Assembly: GCA_039184335.1 (NCBI GenBank)
Contig: JBCDBD010000024.1
Span: 1-56,455, forward strand
Direction of reading: 5' to 3'
Source: JBCDBD01 sp039184335
GTDB taxonomy: Bacteria > Bacteroidota > Bacteroidia > Flavobacteriales > Flavobacteriaceae
DNA length: 56,455 nucleotides
The notes beneath the pieces were generated by a model. The model ran no database searches, was not told the DNA's origin, and was given only the letters and a program-made list of their open reading frames with translations. The position numbers and the translations under genes are program-made. Positions within the stretch are counted from its first letter, which is position 1. Each line of letters begins with the position of its first letter. Below are positions 1 to 8,893 of the stretch, piece by piece.

Positions 1-120
1 AGCCCAAAGAACTTCTTGACCAACCTGTTCTCTGCTTTGATAGCCTACAATTTCACCGAAAGAAAACCTTCCCTTAAAAAGAAATTCACCGATACCAAAC
101 AGCTCTATTTAGCTTTGTAG
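1..120 (+). pseudogene. 3' end of a transposase, IS982-like (cut by window edge)
   Basis: An open frame enters from the left edge and ends at TAG 118-120. Its last residues include NFLTNLFSALIAYNF and ERKPSLKKKF. This resembles my recollection of the C-terminal end of IS982-family transposases, where a conserved NFxxNxxSAxxAY stretch is followed by KPS. Only about 39 residues are visible, so the family call is tentative and it is unknown whether the element is intact upstream. The AT-rich sequence after the stop, around 122-140, would be where the right terminal repeat lies. Confidence 0.5.
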
Positions 121-292
121 TTACATCGAACTCACGTTAATTTAATCTTAAACGATTAAATTTTAAATTCGGATAGCGTATGCCCATCTTACTCTCCTTT
201 GAATCTTTATTTAGGTTTACCTTAAATCGAATGCCATAATACCCTATTCAATTTTACATGTTCGTGGTAAAACGAAAAAGTAATACGCATCT

Positions 293-324
293 AAAAAAGG
301 CCGGAATTGAGAATTCCGGCCTTT
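293..324 (-). terminator. Rho-independent terminator of the OmpA-family gene
   Basis: A perfect 10-bp stem (GGCCGGAATT at 299-308 with AATTCCGGCC at 312-321) encloses a GAG loop. On the minus strand it is followed by six T (the A-run 293-298). It lies about 20 bases past the stop of the OmpA-family gene. The short T-run on the other side gives it weak bidirectional character. Confidence 0.9.
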
Positions 325-342
325 GCTTCGTTATCGGTTTTT

Positions 343-1533
343 CTAATTATTCGTCCAAATAACTTCAAATTCCGAACGCCTATTTGCCCGATGTTTCTCT
401 TCTGAGCAATACACTCTATCATCACATTCATTGGTCAGTTTGTTCTCACCAAAAGCAGCACTTCGAATTCTTGTTATTGCTATACCCTTTGAAACCAAAT
501 AATCAACGGTTCGCTTTACCCGGCGCTCCGAAAGCCACTGATTGTATTTACCACTACCTCGCGAGTCAGTATGGGATGCTACTCCAAGAACCAAAGTTGG
601 ATATTCTTCCAATATCTTCGTTAGTTTATCCAATAGTTCTTTATCCTTATTGTTCAAGTAGGAAGAATTCAAATCGAAATACACATAGCCCAATGCGGCA
701 ACCGCTTCTTCAATTTTTTGGCGACGTATTTTCTCAGCTTCTTGTTTTGCTTTTTCCTCAGCCGCAATTCTGGCGGCCTCCTTTTCCCTTTCGAGTTGTT
801 CGGCCAATAATCTTGCTTCTTCCTCAGCTTTATTTGCAGCAGCTATGGAATCGTCTACACGTTGTTGCTCACGTTCCATTTCTTCAAGCAGTGCTAATTT
901 TTCTTCTCCTTTCTTTGAAAGTCCTTTCTCATTAACTATCCTGTAAACTACGCCCGCCGCATGTTGGATATGATTTGTTGAGTTATCAGAATTCATGGTC
1001 CATTTCCCCGAAGAATTAAAGTCTAACCCCCAATTATCAGAAAACCAGGTCCGAAAACCAACGGAAGCATTGTAGGTACCTCTACCCTGATTATTGGCAT
1101 CCGTATAGCCCGCCCCTACTCCAACGTAGGGATCAAACCAAGCGGTTTCTCCCAAAATCTTGTTGAGATCATAACTAACCCTAAAATCGATACCGTAGTA
1201 ATCAATGTCCTGTACATTTTCTTCCCCATCTATTATCTTACCTTCCTGGTATTGGTTGTAGGTTCCAATTGCCTCCAGACCTAATCCATTTGGGAAATAT
1301 CGCCCCACACTAATTCGGGAAGGGAAAGGAACGACGTTCCAATTGTCTCCGGCGTCAAAAAAATTGTCAAACTCGCTACCAGCATCATCCACTACATTTA
1401 TTCCTAATCCAAAAATCCATGAACTGACAACAACACTATCCTTTTTGGTAAATTGAATCTCTTCTTGTGAAAGTAATGGTAATGCATACATCATGCACGT
1501 GACCAATGCCGTAGGTAATCGTAGACCTTTCAT
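343..1533 (-). CDS. OmpA-family outer membrane protein
   Basis: 396 residues. A signal peptide (about 1-22, ending near LLSQ) precedes a roughly 170-residue N-terminal region with the aromatic/glycine alternation of an outer-membrane beta-barrel. A charged Ala/Glu/Lys helix (about 205-275, probable coiled coil) follows. The C-terminal OmpA domain (about 280-390) shows YFDLNSSYL, ASHTDSRGSGKYN, LSERR and HRANRRSEF, the usual peptidoglycan-binding signatures. The family anchors the outer membrane to peptidoglycan. The gene is monocistronic, with a terminator behind it and a TAnnTTTG promoter element in front. Confidence 0.93.
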   Translation of the reverse strand: MKGLRLPTALVTCMMYALPLLSQEEIQFTKKDSVVVSSWIFGLGINVVDDAGSEFDNFFDAGDNWNVVPFPSRISVGRYFPNGLGLEAIGTYNQYQEGKIIDGEENVQDIDYYGIDFRVSYDLNKILGETAWFDPYVGVGAGYTDANNQGRGTYNASVGFRTWFSDNWGLDFNSSGKWTMNSDNSTNHIQHAAGVVYRIVNEKGLSKKGEEKLALLEEMEREQQRVDDSIAAANKAEEEARLLAEQLEREKEAARIAAEEKAKQEAEKIRRQKIEEAVAALGYVYFDLNSSYLNNKDKELLDKLTKILEEYPTLVLGVASHTDSRGSGKYNQWLSERRVKRTVDYLVSKGIAITRIRSAAFGENKLTNECDDRVYCSEEKHRANRRSEFEVIWTNN

Positions 1534-1558
1534 AATCTTTTACTTGGGGTTTATTAAG

Positions 1559-1566
1559 CAAAAATA
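1559..1566 (-). promoter_or_regulatory. -7 promoter element (TATTTTTG) of the OmpA-family gene
   Basis: Read on the minus strand this is TATTTTTG, matching the Bacteroidota consensus TAnnTTTG. It lies 25 bases before the ATG. The -33 TTG is imperfect: TTC is found at the right distance. Confidence 0.5.
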
Positions 1567-1626
1567 TTGCAAATTAGACGGTTGACGAATTTTGCACTTC
1601 GAAAAGGATTAATTTTCGATAAGCGG

Positions 1627-2093
1627 CTAAAATAGTACAATTCTAGGGTTTACGTCGATTTTTTCACGAAGTTTACCCATTTTTTGTAGTGGGCATCTTA
1701 TACAGAAAGAATGGGTATGTATTACCATTATTCGCCTTTGGATCGACAGTAGCTTTTTTAGGGGTATTTCTATGTTCAACTCATTTTCAGGTTCTGATTT
1801 CTTTTTGAGAATTCCCCTTTTTGGGTGCTTTTTGCTCCCCGGCACAGACAACAAGTACCATCTCTTTCGCAAAATCAATTTCGGAAATAAAGGGTCCCAG
1901 TTTTCGGGTTTTGTTTACTGTACCATAGAATTTTTCCAAGGTTTTGTAATCTTTGATGACCAAGCCCCATATTCAAGAACCCCACTACATCCATCCTGAA
2001 CTCTTTTGTAAACTGGGGCTCTTCAAAAGCATCTTGTTCTTGGGCTTTACATGAACCTAAAAGCAAAAACGATAGAAAGACCACCGCTTTCAT
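1627..2093 (-). pseudogene. PrcB-like lipoprotein gene, broken by several frameshifts
   Basis: The 5' part (from ATG 2093) encodes a lipoprotein signal peptide, MKAVVFLSFLLLGSC. Coherent protein sequence then jumps between frames. In one frame comes VIKDYKTLEKFYGTVNKTRK, GPFISEIDFAKEMVLVVCAG and EQKAPKKG. A second frame gives SEPENELNIEIPLKK, and a third gives ATVDPKANNGNTYPFFLYKM. A last piece reads VNFVKKS. In order, these pieces match the layout of the PrcB C-terminal domain family (PrcB being the accessory lipoprotein of the Treponema dentilisin complex). No single reading frame covers it, and at least three frame changes are needed. Neighbours on both sides are intact, so decay is likelier than sequencing error. 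It ends just downstream of bshA. Confidence 0.75.
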
Positions 2094-2096
2094 GGA

Positions 2097-3239
2097 CTAA
2101 TACGTGTTCTTAAATCTCGATTTATAGGCTTCGGCATACACATCTTCATACAAGGGCAAAATGTTTAAAATGTCAAACTGCGATGCCACTTGAAATGCAT
2201 TTTGCTTAAATTCATTCAATGTGTTTTCGTCTTCCAATATATGCAGGGCATTTTTGGCCATTTCATCCACATTGCCCACCTCGCTTAAAAATCCGGTAAT
2301 TCCATGTTTGTTCACTTCCGGTATACCTCCGGCATTGCTGGATACCACAGCTACTTTGTTGATCATTGCTTCTAGAGCGGCCAGACCAAAGCTTTCAGAT
2401 TCTGAGGGCAATAAAAACAAATCTGAAAAACATAAGATCCTATCGATTTCATTGCTGTTTCCCAAGAACAATACTTTTTCCTTGATTCCCAAATCATCAC
2501 ATAACTGCTCGGCTCCCTCTTTTTCTGGACCTTCACCAACCATGATCAATTTTGCGGGAATTTCTTTTTGTACCCTATGAAATACCTTGATTACATCAGC
2601 AATACGCTTGACCTTTCTAAAATTACTGATATGGGTGATGATGCGTTCCTCATCCCTTGCCATCAGTGAACGTTGGCAATCGGTATAGTCAACACTATAC
2701 TTTTTGCTATCGATAAAATTGGGAATGACCTGAATCTCTTTCTGAATATCAAAGAGTTTCAAGGTACTCTTTCTCAAATCTTCTGAAACTGAAGTGACCA
2801 CATCTGACTTATTGATACTAAACGTAACTGCAGGCTTGTAAAAAGGATGCTTGCCCACCAACGTGATATCAGTACCATGAAGGGTCGTGATCATCGGTAC
2901 AAAAATCCCCTCTTCATTGAGCATTTTTTTTGCCATATAACCTGCATAAGCATGTGGAATGGCATAATGTACATGCAATAATTCAATACCATAAAACCTA
3001 ATGGTATCGACCAGTTTACTCGATAATGCCAGCTCATAAGGTTGGTAATGGAACAAGGGATATTCTGGAACATGTACTTCGTGAAAATGGATGTTGCTGT
3101 TCAGCAGTTCCAATCGAACAGGTTGCTTGTAGGTAACAAAATGCACTTCGTGCCCTCTCTCTGCTAATGCTAAACCCAACTCAGTGGCAACCACCCCACT
3201 TCCTCCAAACGTAGGATAACATACTATGGCTATTTTCAT
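2097..3239 (-). CDS. bshA: N-acetyl-alpha-D-glucosaminyl L-malate synthase BshA
   Basis: 380 residues, full length for the family. It is a GT4-type retaining glycosyltransferase (GT-B fold) that joins L-malate to GlcNAc from UDP-GlcNAc, the first step of bacillithiol synthesis, in the cytoplasm. N-terminal signatures are IAIVCYPTFGGSGVVATELG and HVHYAIPHAYA; TLHGTDITLVG lies in the middle. The C-terminal nucleotide-sugar part shows ISNFRKVKR, MVGEGPE, LPSESESFGLAALEAM and SNAGGIPEV, with the Glu-rich EX7E signature. It lies 29 bp downstream of the GH3 fusion gene on the same strand and may share its transcript. Confidence 0.95.
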   Translation of the reverse strand: MKIAIVCYPTFGGSGVVATELGLALAERGHEVHFVTYKQPVRLELLNSNIHFHEVHVPEYPLFHYQPYELALSSKLVDTIRFYGIELLHVHYAIPHAYAGYMAKKMLNEEGIFVPMITTLHGTDITLVGKHPFYKPAVTFSINKSDVVTSVSEDLRKSTLKLFDIQKEIQVIPNFIDSKKYSVDYTDCQRSLMARDEERIITHISNFRKVKRIADVIKVFHRVQKEIPAKLIMVGEGPEKEGAEQLCDDLGIKEKVLFLGNSNEIDRILCFSDLFLLPSESESFGLAALEAMINKVAVVSSNAGGIPEVNKHGITGFLSEVGNVDEMAKNALHILEDENTLNEFKQNAFQVASQFDILNILPLYEDVYAEAYKSRFKNTY

Positions 3240-3268
3240 ACTAACAAAGCTATAGTAATTATTGCTTA

Positions 3269-6181
3269 TTAATTTATAATGGAATCATAAATAGCCTGTT
3301 GAATTCGGGTTCTTAAACCCGATTTTACCAGAAGATTATTCTTGGATGAAGGATAAGTTCTGTTAGACAAAAAAACATATACCAACTCTTCTTCAGGATC
3401 TGCCCAGGTATACGTTCCCGTAAAACCACTATGACCAAAGCTTTTGCGTGAAACGCAACCACAGGTAGGGCCTTTCTCTTCTAACTGTGGTTTATCAAAA
3501 CCAACTCCCCTTCGTACATCTTTATGGCAAAAATAACAGGTGTTGAATTTTTTGATCGTTCTTCCATCCAAATACCGCTCGCCGCCATAATACCCATTTT
3601 GAAGATACATTTGCATTATTTTTGCCACATCGTTGGCATTACTGAACAGGCCGGCATGACCTCCGACCCCCCCTTGCATGGCCGCACCCATATCGTGTAC
3701 ATAGCCTTGCACTGTTTGATACCTGAAATAAGTGTCAACTTCAGACGGTACTATCGTGCTTTTGTCAAACTTTTCGATGGGGTTGAATGTGGTCTTTGTA
3801 GCTCCTAAGGACCGGTATAAAAAGTCATTGGCCAAGACATCCAATGTTTTGCCATAGGTTTCTTCGATATATTTTTTGAAAACGTAATAGGCAACATCAC
3901 TATAGCGATACCGGTTGGATTTTAGTTCTTGCCTACCTATTCTGTTGTAAATGGAATCTTGATAGGTATCAGCAAGATACAGGTTCTCAAAAACCCTTGT
4001 TGTAAAACCATTGGTGGACCTATGCCTATAAAATTTAGAAGAAGGCTTTCTTTCTTCGTCCAACGTTTTCAGATAAAATGCTATCCATGCTGGCAAACGA
4101 CCATAGTGTGACAGTGATTTCAGTACCGTGACATCTTTTAATTCAGATGCTGCATAGGCTGGAATCAACTCTTGAAACGTATCATTCAGCCTAATTTTAC
4201 CTTCTTCTTCCATCTTCATGATTATTGGAAGTGTCGATAAAATCTTGGTTAGGGAGGCAAGGTCATAAAGGTATTCCCCATTAATTTTTGTTTTGTTTTC
4301 ATAAGTGGGGCTGCCAAAGCTTTTATCGTAGACCACCTTACCATGTTTTGCAATAAGCACCTGTGCCCCTGGAAACATGAGTGAATCAATACCAACTTTT
4401 ACCAAACTATCTACCGTGGCCAGCCCTTTTGTATGCAAACCGACCCTTTCGGGTATGCTATACCCCAATCGGGAAATTGCCTTGAATCGCGTACCCGTGT
4501 TTGCAGGAAAAATGGGATGCGCGGTAACTGGCAATTTGCCCTTTGCCGGTAAAGCCCCAAAAATAAGCTGGGCTGTTTTCTCTTGTGCGACCGCACTATT
4601 TTGATACGCTACGATTACCCCATCCAAAGCATTAAAATTGGCAACGTCGAGCAATGCATAGGGTTTTGAAAACAAGGCCAAAATCGTATTACTGGTTCGT
4701 AACCGGGCAATTTCTTGAAGCCAGAACAGTTCATTTTCTGAGAACTTATAATCTTTCCAAGGGCTTTCATTAGGTTTATGAAAACCGACGATGACCAAAT
4801 TGTATTTTGCCAATTTGTTTCGATAGCCAGAAATATCAGAGGCCTTGATTTGGGTGATGTCTGCGTATTTTTTAAGCGTGTCAAGAAAAGAGGCGCTTTT
4901 GGCATCACCAAATTTCACATACGCTATTTTTTTGTTTTCAAGTTTTTTAATGGGAAGAAGTGAAAAATCATTCTTCACGACCGTAATGGCATTTTCAATG
5001 GCCTCTTCATAAATGATCTCATTATCAAGACCATTTAAATCTTCGTACAGCCCCTCTAAGACAATAGGTTCATAATCATGGAGACCAGCCTTGTATTTGG
5101 CCATTAAAATGTTCTTGACAGAAGTTGACAGTCGCTTTTCAGATATAACTCCATAACGGTAGGCTTCGAGCAACTTTTCTTTGGCACGTGACACATCTTG
5201 TGGCATTAAAAGCATATCATTGCCGGCCAAAAATGCTGATAACTCAATATCACCCGGTTCTGAGGCCAAAGTCAATGCCTTCATATTCAAGGCATCGGTA
5301 AACACTAGACCATTGAACTTCATCCGCTCGCGTAAAAGGTTGGTAATAATGGATTTGGATAAAGAAGACGGATGCCCCTCCATACGCTCTAAAGCCGGAA
5401 CATCTAAATGGGCCACCATCACACTGCTTAGCCCATTATTGATGGCCGATATATAAGGGTATAACTCTACACTATCAAGTCTTTCTTTGGTAAAATCCAA
5501 AAAGGGCAAAGCCTTGTGCGAGTCGGTTGCGGTATCACCGTGCCCTGGAAAGTGTTTTCCGCAAGACAGTATGCCCGCCCGTTCCAGTCCCGTAACCAAT
5601 GCTACTCCCTTTTGGGCCACATTTCTTGGGTCTTCCCCGAACGAACGATTTCCAATGATAGGGTTCTTCGGATTGACATTTACGTCGAGAACAGGCGCAA
5701 AGTTGATATGTACGCCAAGACGTTCGGCATGTTTTCCCATTTGATAGCCTATTTTTTCTACAATGGTACTATCTGTGATTGCCCCTAATGTCATGTTCCA
5801 TGGAAACGCATATGTAGAATCTAAACGCATGGCCAATCCCCATTCTGCATCCATTCCTATCAACAAGGGAACTTTTGAAGCTGCTTGGTATGCATTGGTC
5901 AATTTAGCTTGTCGGATTGGGCCACCCCTAGAAAAAATAACCCCACCAATATGATGCTCCCGAATGGCTTCCTTGATTTTTGTGGTCGCTGGTTCATTTT
6001 GGTTTGATGCGATGGCCAACATGAACAATTGCCCTATTTTTTCTTCAAGTGACATGGCATTGTACTGCTTATCGACCCAAGCTTGCTGTTGCAAACTATC
6101 AGGTGTTACCAGCGGATTGGTCTGTGCCATAGTTTGTAAAAAAGTTAGGAAGAAAAAAAGAAGGTAAAGATTTTTTCGCAT
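3269..6181 (-). CDS. Glycoside hydrolase family 3 / serine beta-lactamase-like fusion
   Basis: 970 residues with a signal peptide (about 1-19, FFLTFLQTMAQ). Residues about 40-380 form a GH3 N-terminal domain of NagZ type, with CGKHFPGHGDTATDSH, the His/Asp dyad loop of beta-N-acetylglucosaminidases, and FTDALNMKAL with the nucleophile Asp. A GH3 C-terminal-like domain follows to about 590. Residues about 610-965 are a class C beta-lactamase-like serine hydrolase with the SxxK motif (LASLTKI), a YSD motif and an HSGFTGT box. The likely role is turnover of peptidoglycan fragments in the periplasm, with GlcNAc-anhMurNAc or related glycosides as substrate and an esterase or peptidase activity in the second half. 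This fused architecture is common in Flavobacteriia. Confidence 0.9.
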   Translation of the reverse strand: MRKNLYLLFFFLTFLQTMAQTNPLVTPDSLQQQAWVDKQYNAMSLEEKIGQLFMLAIASNQNEPATTKIKEAIREHHIGGVIFSRGGPIRQAKLTNAYQAASKVPLLIGMDAEWGLAMRLDSTYAFPWNMTLGAITDSTIVEKIGYQMGKHAERLGVHINFAPVLDVNVNPKNPIIGNRSFGEDPRNVAQKGVALVTGLERAGILSCGKHFPGHGDTATDSHKALPFLDFTKERLDSVELYPYISAINNGLSSVMVAHLDVPALERMEGHPSSLSKSIITNLLRERMKFNGLVFTDALNMKALTLASEPGDIELSAFLAGNDMLLMPQDVSRAKEKLLEAYRYGVISEKRLSTSVKNILMAKYKAGLHDYEPIVLEGLYEDLNGLDNEIIYEEAIENAITVVKNDFSLLPIKKLENKKIAYVKFGDAKSASFLDTLKKYADITQIKASDISGYRNKLAKYNLVIVGFHKPNESPWKDYKFSENELFWLQEIARLRTSNTILALFSKPYALLDVANFNALDGVIVAYQNSAVAQEKTAQLIFGALPAKGKLPVTAHPIFPANTGTRFKAISRLGYSIPERVGLHTKGLATVDSLVKVGIDSLMFPGAQVLIAKHGKVVYDKSFGSPTYENKTKINGEYLYDLASLTKILSTLPIIMKMEEEGKIRLNDTFQELIPAYAASELKDVTVLKSLSHYGRLPAWIAFYLKTLDEERKPSSKFYRHRSTNGFTTRVFENLYLADTYQDSIYNRIGRQELKSNRYRYSDVAYYVFKKYIEETYGKTLDVLANDFLYRSLGATKTTFNPIEKFDKSTIVPSEVDTYFRYQTVQGYVHDMGAAMQGGVGGHAGLFSNANDVAKIMQMYLQNGYYGGERYLDGRTIKKFNTCYFCHKDVRRGVGFDKPQLEEKGPTCGCVSRKSFGHSGFTGTYTWADPEEELVYVFLSNRTYPSSKNNLLVKSGLRTRIQQAIYDSIIN

Positions 6182-6214
6182 ACTAAATTGTCTAGGGCTT
6201 CAACTTACAGCGAA

Positions 6215-6222
6215 CAAAAATA
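6215..6222 (-). promoter_or_regulatory. -7 promoter element (TATTTTTG) of the GH3 fusion gene
   Basis: Minus-strand TATTTTTG fits TAnnTTTG and sits 33 bases before the ATG at 6181. No clean -33 TTG is visible. Confidence 0.4.
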
Positions 6223-6285
6223 TTGCATTTCATCGAACATTACCCAGAAAAACAGCGAATTACCGCAGTATTGCCAATTAAAAGA

Positions 6286-6768
6286 TCATAGAAACCGAGC
6301 ATGCCAGCTTTCAGCAGCAGAGACTTCCCAGTGTTCAAGATACTCTCCTTTTGTAGCGACTAGGTTATTGAAAACGACGGTTTTTTTTGATACCGCCTTT
6401 TCCTTGGCCATCTTTTTGAATTCACGCAAAGGCTTATAAGCGATGAACTCCCCTTGCTTATAAGAAACATTCATTTTGTCCAATAGGTCAACATCAAACT
6501 TTTGTCCCACCTTCTGTATAAAGCGTACCGAGGCATCAATCGAACAACCTGATGCACCCGCATGTGACTGGTCCAACCCAATAACGATGAAGCGGCGGTA
6601 AGGTATCTCGAAACCTGCTTTTAATTCGCTACCGTGGGCGGTCCATTGTTGGACAAAGTGCGCTAAGCCTGCCTGAAGCTCTTCCAGTTCTATATCTGAA
6701 AAACTACGGTTGCACTGATATATCCAAATTCTTGAGGTGTCAGGGAGGGAATTGAAATCAACTAGCAT
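6286..6768 (-). CDS. Conserved flavobacterial protein of unknown function
   Basis: 160 residues, soluble, no signal peptide. It begins MLVDFNSLPDTSRIWIYQCN and contains the blocks YRRFIVIGLDQSHAGASGCS and GEFIAYKPLREFKKM. It follows the iron-sulfur protein gene by 5 bp on the same strand, so the two are probably co-transcribed. I recall proteins of this type being labelled 'ABC transporter ATPase' in flavobacterial genomes, but no Walker A, Walker B or LSGGQ motif is present, so that label is not supported here. Function unknown; the context suggests a link to the neighbouring redox complex. Confidence 0.75.
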   Translation of the reverse strand: MLVDFNSLPDTSRIWIYQCNRSFSDIELEELQAGLAHFVQQWTAHGSELKAGFEIPYRRFIVIGLDQSHAGASGCSIDASVRFIQKVGQKFDVDLLDKMNVSYKQGEFIAYKPLREFKKMAKEKAVSKKTVVFNNLVATKGEYLEHWEVSAAESWHARFL

Positions 6769-6773
6769 TTTTT

Positions 6774-7559
6774 TTAAATAGAATTTGCAATAAGCTCGGC
6801 TACATCCAATACCGTGACGCTCTCCTCTTTTTCATGCCCCTTAATGCCGTCTGTCATCATTGTGTTGCAGTAAGGACAACCCGTAGCAATAATATGTGGA
6901 TCGGTTTCCAGAGCGTCTTTTGTACGTAACATATTGATGTCTATATCGCCTTTTTCAGGTTCCTTGAACATTTGTGCTCCTCCCGCACCACAGCATAAGG
7001 CTGTTTTCTTGTGACGCTTCATCTCAATGATATTCGCATTGGTTTTCTTAAGAACGTCCCTAGGAGCGTCATAAACCGAGTTCGCCCTTCCTAAATAACA
7101 GGGGTCGTGGAACGTGATTCGTTTTTCTTTATACACCTGGCCTACGACAGACAAGCGTCCGGCATCCATTAATTCCTTTATATACTGCGTATGGTGAACA
7201 ACGTCATAACAGCCACCCAAACTTGGATATTCATTTTTTAGGGTATTGAAAGAGTGCGGATCACAGGTTACTATACGCTTTATTTCATACCCATTCAACA
7301 CTTCTATGTTCATCATGGCCTGCATCTGAAACAAAAACTCATTCCCTGCTCTTTTTGCCACATCACCCGTACAACTTTCCTCTGGTCCCAAAACTGCAAA
7401 ATCAACATTGGCATTATTCAATATTTTCACAAAAGCCCTGGAAATCTTTTTCGCCCTATCATCGTAACTGCCTGCAGAACCGACCCAAAATAAAATTTCT
7501 GGCTGCTTACCATCAGCCATAAAATCTTCCATGGTCTTGACCTTAAGTTCTCCTGCCAT
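6774..7559 (-). CDS. (Fe-S)-binding protein with CCG domains (heterodisulfide reductase HdrB-like)
   Basis: 261 residues from ATG 7559. An upstream in-frame start would lie inside the preceding gene, and the chosen one leaves an 8-bp gap. There are two CCG-type cysteine regions. The second (about 155-245) is complete, with HDPCYLGRAN, LCCGAGGAQMF and TGCPYCNTM. In the first, the cysteines expected in WVGCAGS and in a CPHC-like block read WVGSAGS and TCDPHS, while EESCTGD is kept. It is expected to pair with the upstream membrane iron-sulfur protein as a cytoplasmic electron-transfer unit. The electron donor and acceptor are not evident. Confidence 0.88.
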   Translation of the reverse strand: MAGELKVKTMEDFMADGKQPEILFWVGSAGSYDDRAKKISRAFVKILNNANVDFAVLGPEESCTGDVAKRAGNEFLFQMQAMMNIEVLNGYEIKRIVTCDPHSFNTLKNEYPSLGGCYDVVHHTQYIKELMDAGRLSVVGQVYKEKRITFHDPCYLGRANSVYDAPRDVLKKTNANIIEMKRHKKTALCCGAGGAQMFKEPEKGDIDINMLRTKDALETDPHIIATGCPYCNTMMTDGIKGHEKEESVTVLDVAELIANSI

Positions 7560-7567
7560 ATTCGAAA

Positions 7568-8890
7568 CTATTCGTTTACCCAGTTTAAGCGATCCATTTG
7601 ATTGTACGGCCATGGTGCGCCGTTATTTTCGATGTTCGACATCATATTGTTCAATTCTGTCGGTGCAGCTGATTGTTCCATCACTAAAAAGCGGCGCATT
7701 TCCATAATAATGGAAAGGGGGTCGATACTGACGGGACAGGCTTCTACACAGGCATTGCATGTTGTACAGGCCCATAATTCCTCGCGGGAAACGTAATCAT
7801 CCAGTAATTGTTTTCCATCAGTAACAAACTCGCCACCATTTTTATCCATATTTTTTCCAACCTCTTCCAATCTATCCCTTGTATCCATCATAATCTTTCT
7901 AGGTGAAAGCCTTTTTCCCGTTTGATTGGCAGGGCATTCTGAGGTGCAGCGGCCACATTCAGTACAGGTATAGGCACCAAGAAGCTGTACCCAATTCAAA
8001 TCCATCACATCAGAGGCGCCAAACTTTTCTGGCTCTTCAGTATCTTCGGTTGAAGCTGCAAAAGGGTCAGCGGAGGGATCCAACATCAGTTTTACCTCGG
8101 TAGTGACCGACTCAACATTATTGAACTGTCCGGGTGGTTTTACTTTGCCATAGTAGGTGTTCGGAAAAGCTAAGAGAATATGAAGATGTTTTGAATAGTA
8201 GAGGTAATTCAAAAAGAATAAAATTCCCAAGATATGTAACCACCAAGTTCCTCTTTCAATCAAGACAAGGTACTGTACAGACATGTCATTGAACAAGGGT
8301 GTCAAAAACTGGCTTACGGGAAAAGCACCCGCCCTTTCGTAATGTTCCGCACCAAGCTGTTGCAGTTGATAGTCTGAGGCATTCATGGTCAAAAAAAGGG
8401 TCATCAGAATCAACTCGATATACAAAATCCAATTGGCATCGCTTTTAGGCCATCCCTTCATCTCAGGTTTTAAGAAACGTTGCAATTTGATGGCATTTCG
8501 CCGAAACCAAAAGACGACGACGGCAATGATTACCAACAATGCCAAGATTTCAAATGACGCAATCAAAAAATCATATGCAGGGCCCAGAAAAGCAAAAATG
8601 CGATGTGTGCCAAAAATACCATCAACGATAATTTCCAACACCTCGATATTGATGATAACAAACCCCAAATAAACAATTATATGCAACAATCCCGCAATGG
8701 GCCGAACAACCATTTTGGTTTGACCCAAAGCTATTCGAGCCATATTTTTGAACCGCTCAGGTCTATTATCACTAACATCAACCTTCTTGCCTAATTTAAT
8801 GTTCCTGGATAACTTTTTGACATTTCGGGAAAAAAAGCCAACTCCGAACACAAGCGCAATACTAAAGAGGACATTGGGCAAATATTCCAT
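7568..8890 (-). CDS. Membrane (Fe-S)-binding electron-transfer protein
   Basis: 440 residues. Several membrane helices (about 1-22, 60-85, 100-125, 150-170, 210-230) resemble a heterodisulfide reductase or nitrate reductase gamma-like anchor. The cytoplasmic C-terminal region carries two 4Fe-4S motifs, CTECGRCTSECP and CTTCNACVEACPVS (about 310-400). It is 3 bp from the mlaD-like gene upstream and 8 bp from the CCG protein downstream, so the three are likely one operon. It probably moves electrons between the quinone pool and the soluble CCG subunit; the partner enzyme is not in the window. Confidence 0.88.
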   Translation of the reverse strand: MEYLPNVLFSIALVFGVGFFSRNVKKLSRNIKLGKKVDVSDNRPERFKNMARIALGQTKMVVRPIAGLLHIIVYLGFVIINIEVLEIIVDGIFGTHRIFAFLGPAYDFLIASFEILALLVIIAVVVFWFRRNAIKLQRFLKPEMKGWPKSDANWILYIELILMTLFLTMNASDYQLQQLGAEHYERAGAFPVSQFLTPLFNDMSVQYLVLIERGTWWLHILGILFFLNYLYYSKHLHILLAFPNTYYGKVKPPGQFNNVESVTTEVKLMLDPSADPFAASTEDTEEPEKFGASDVMDLNWVQLLGAYTCTECGRCTSECPANQTGKRLSPRKIMMDTRDRLEEVGKNMDKNGGEFVTDGKQLLDDYVSREELWACTTCNACVEACPVSIDPLSIIMEMRRFLVMEQSAAPTELNNMMSNIENNGAPWPYNQMDRLNWVNE

Positions 8891-8893
8891 AAA

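Noticed and set aside
384..935. 183-codon plus-strand frame opposite the OmpA-family gene
   Set aside because: The opposite strand has a clear OmpA domain, signal peptide, promoter element and terminator; this frame is a shadow.
7560..7613. Longer start for the CCG iron-sulfur protein
   Set aside because: It would overlap the upstream gene by 46 bases and add residues not typical of the family; ATG 7559 fits the spacing.
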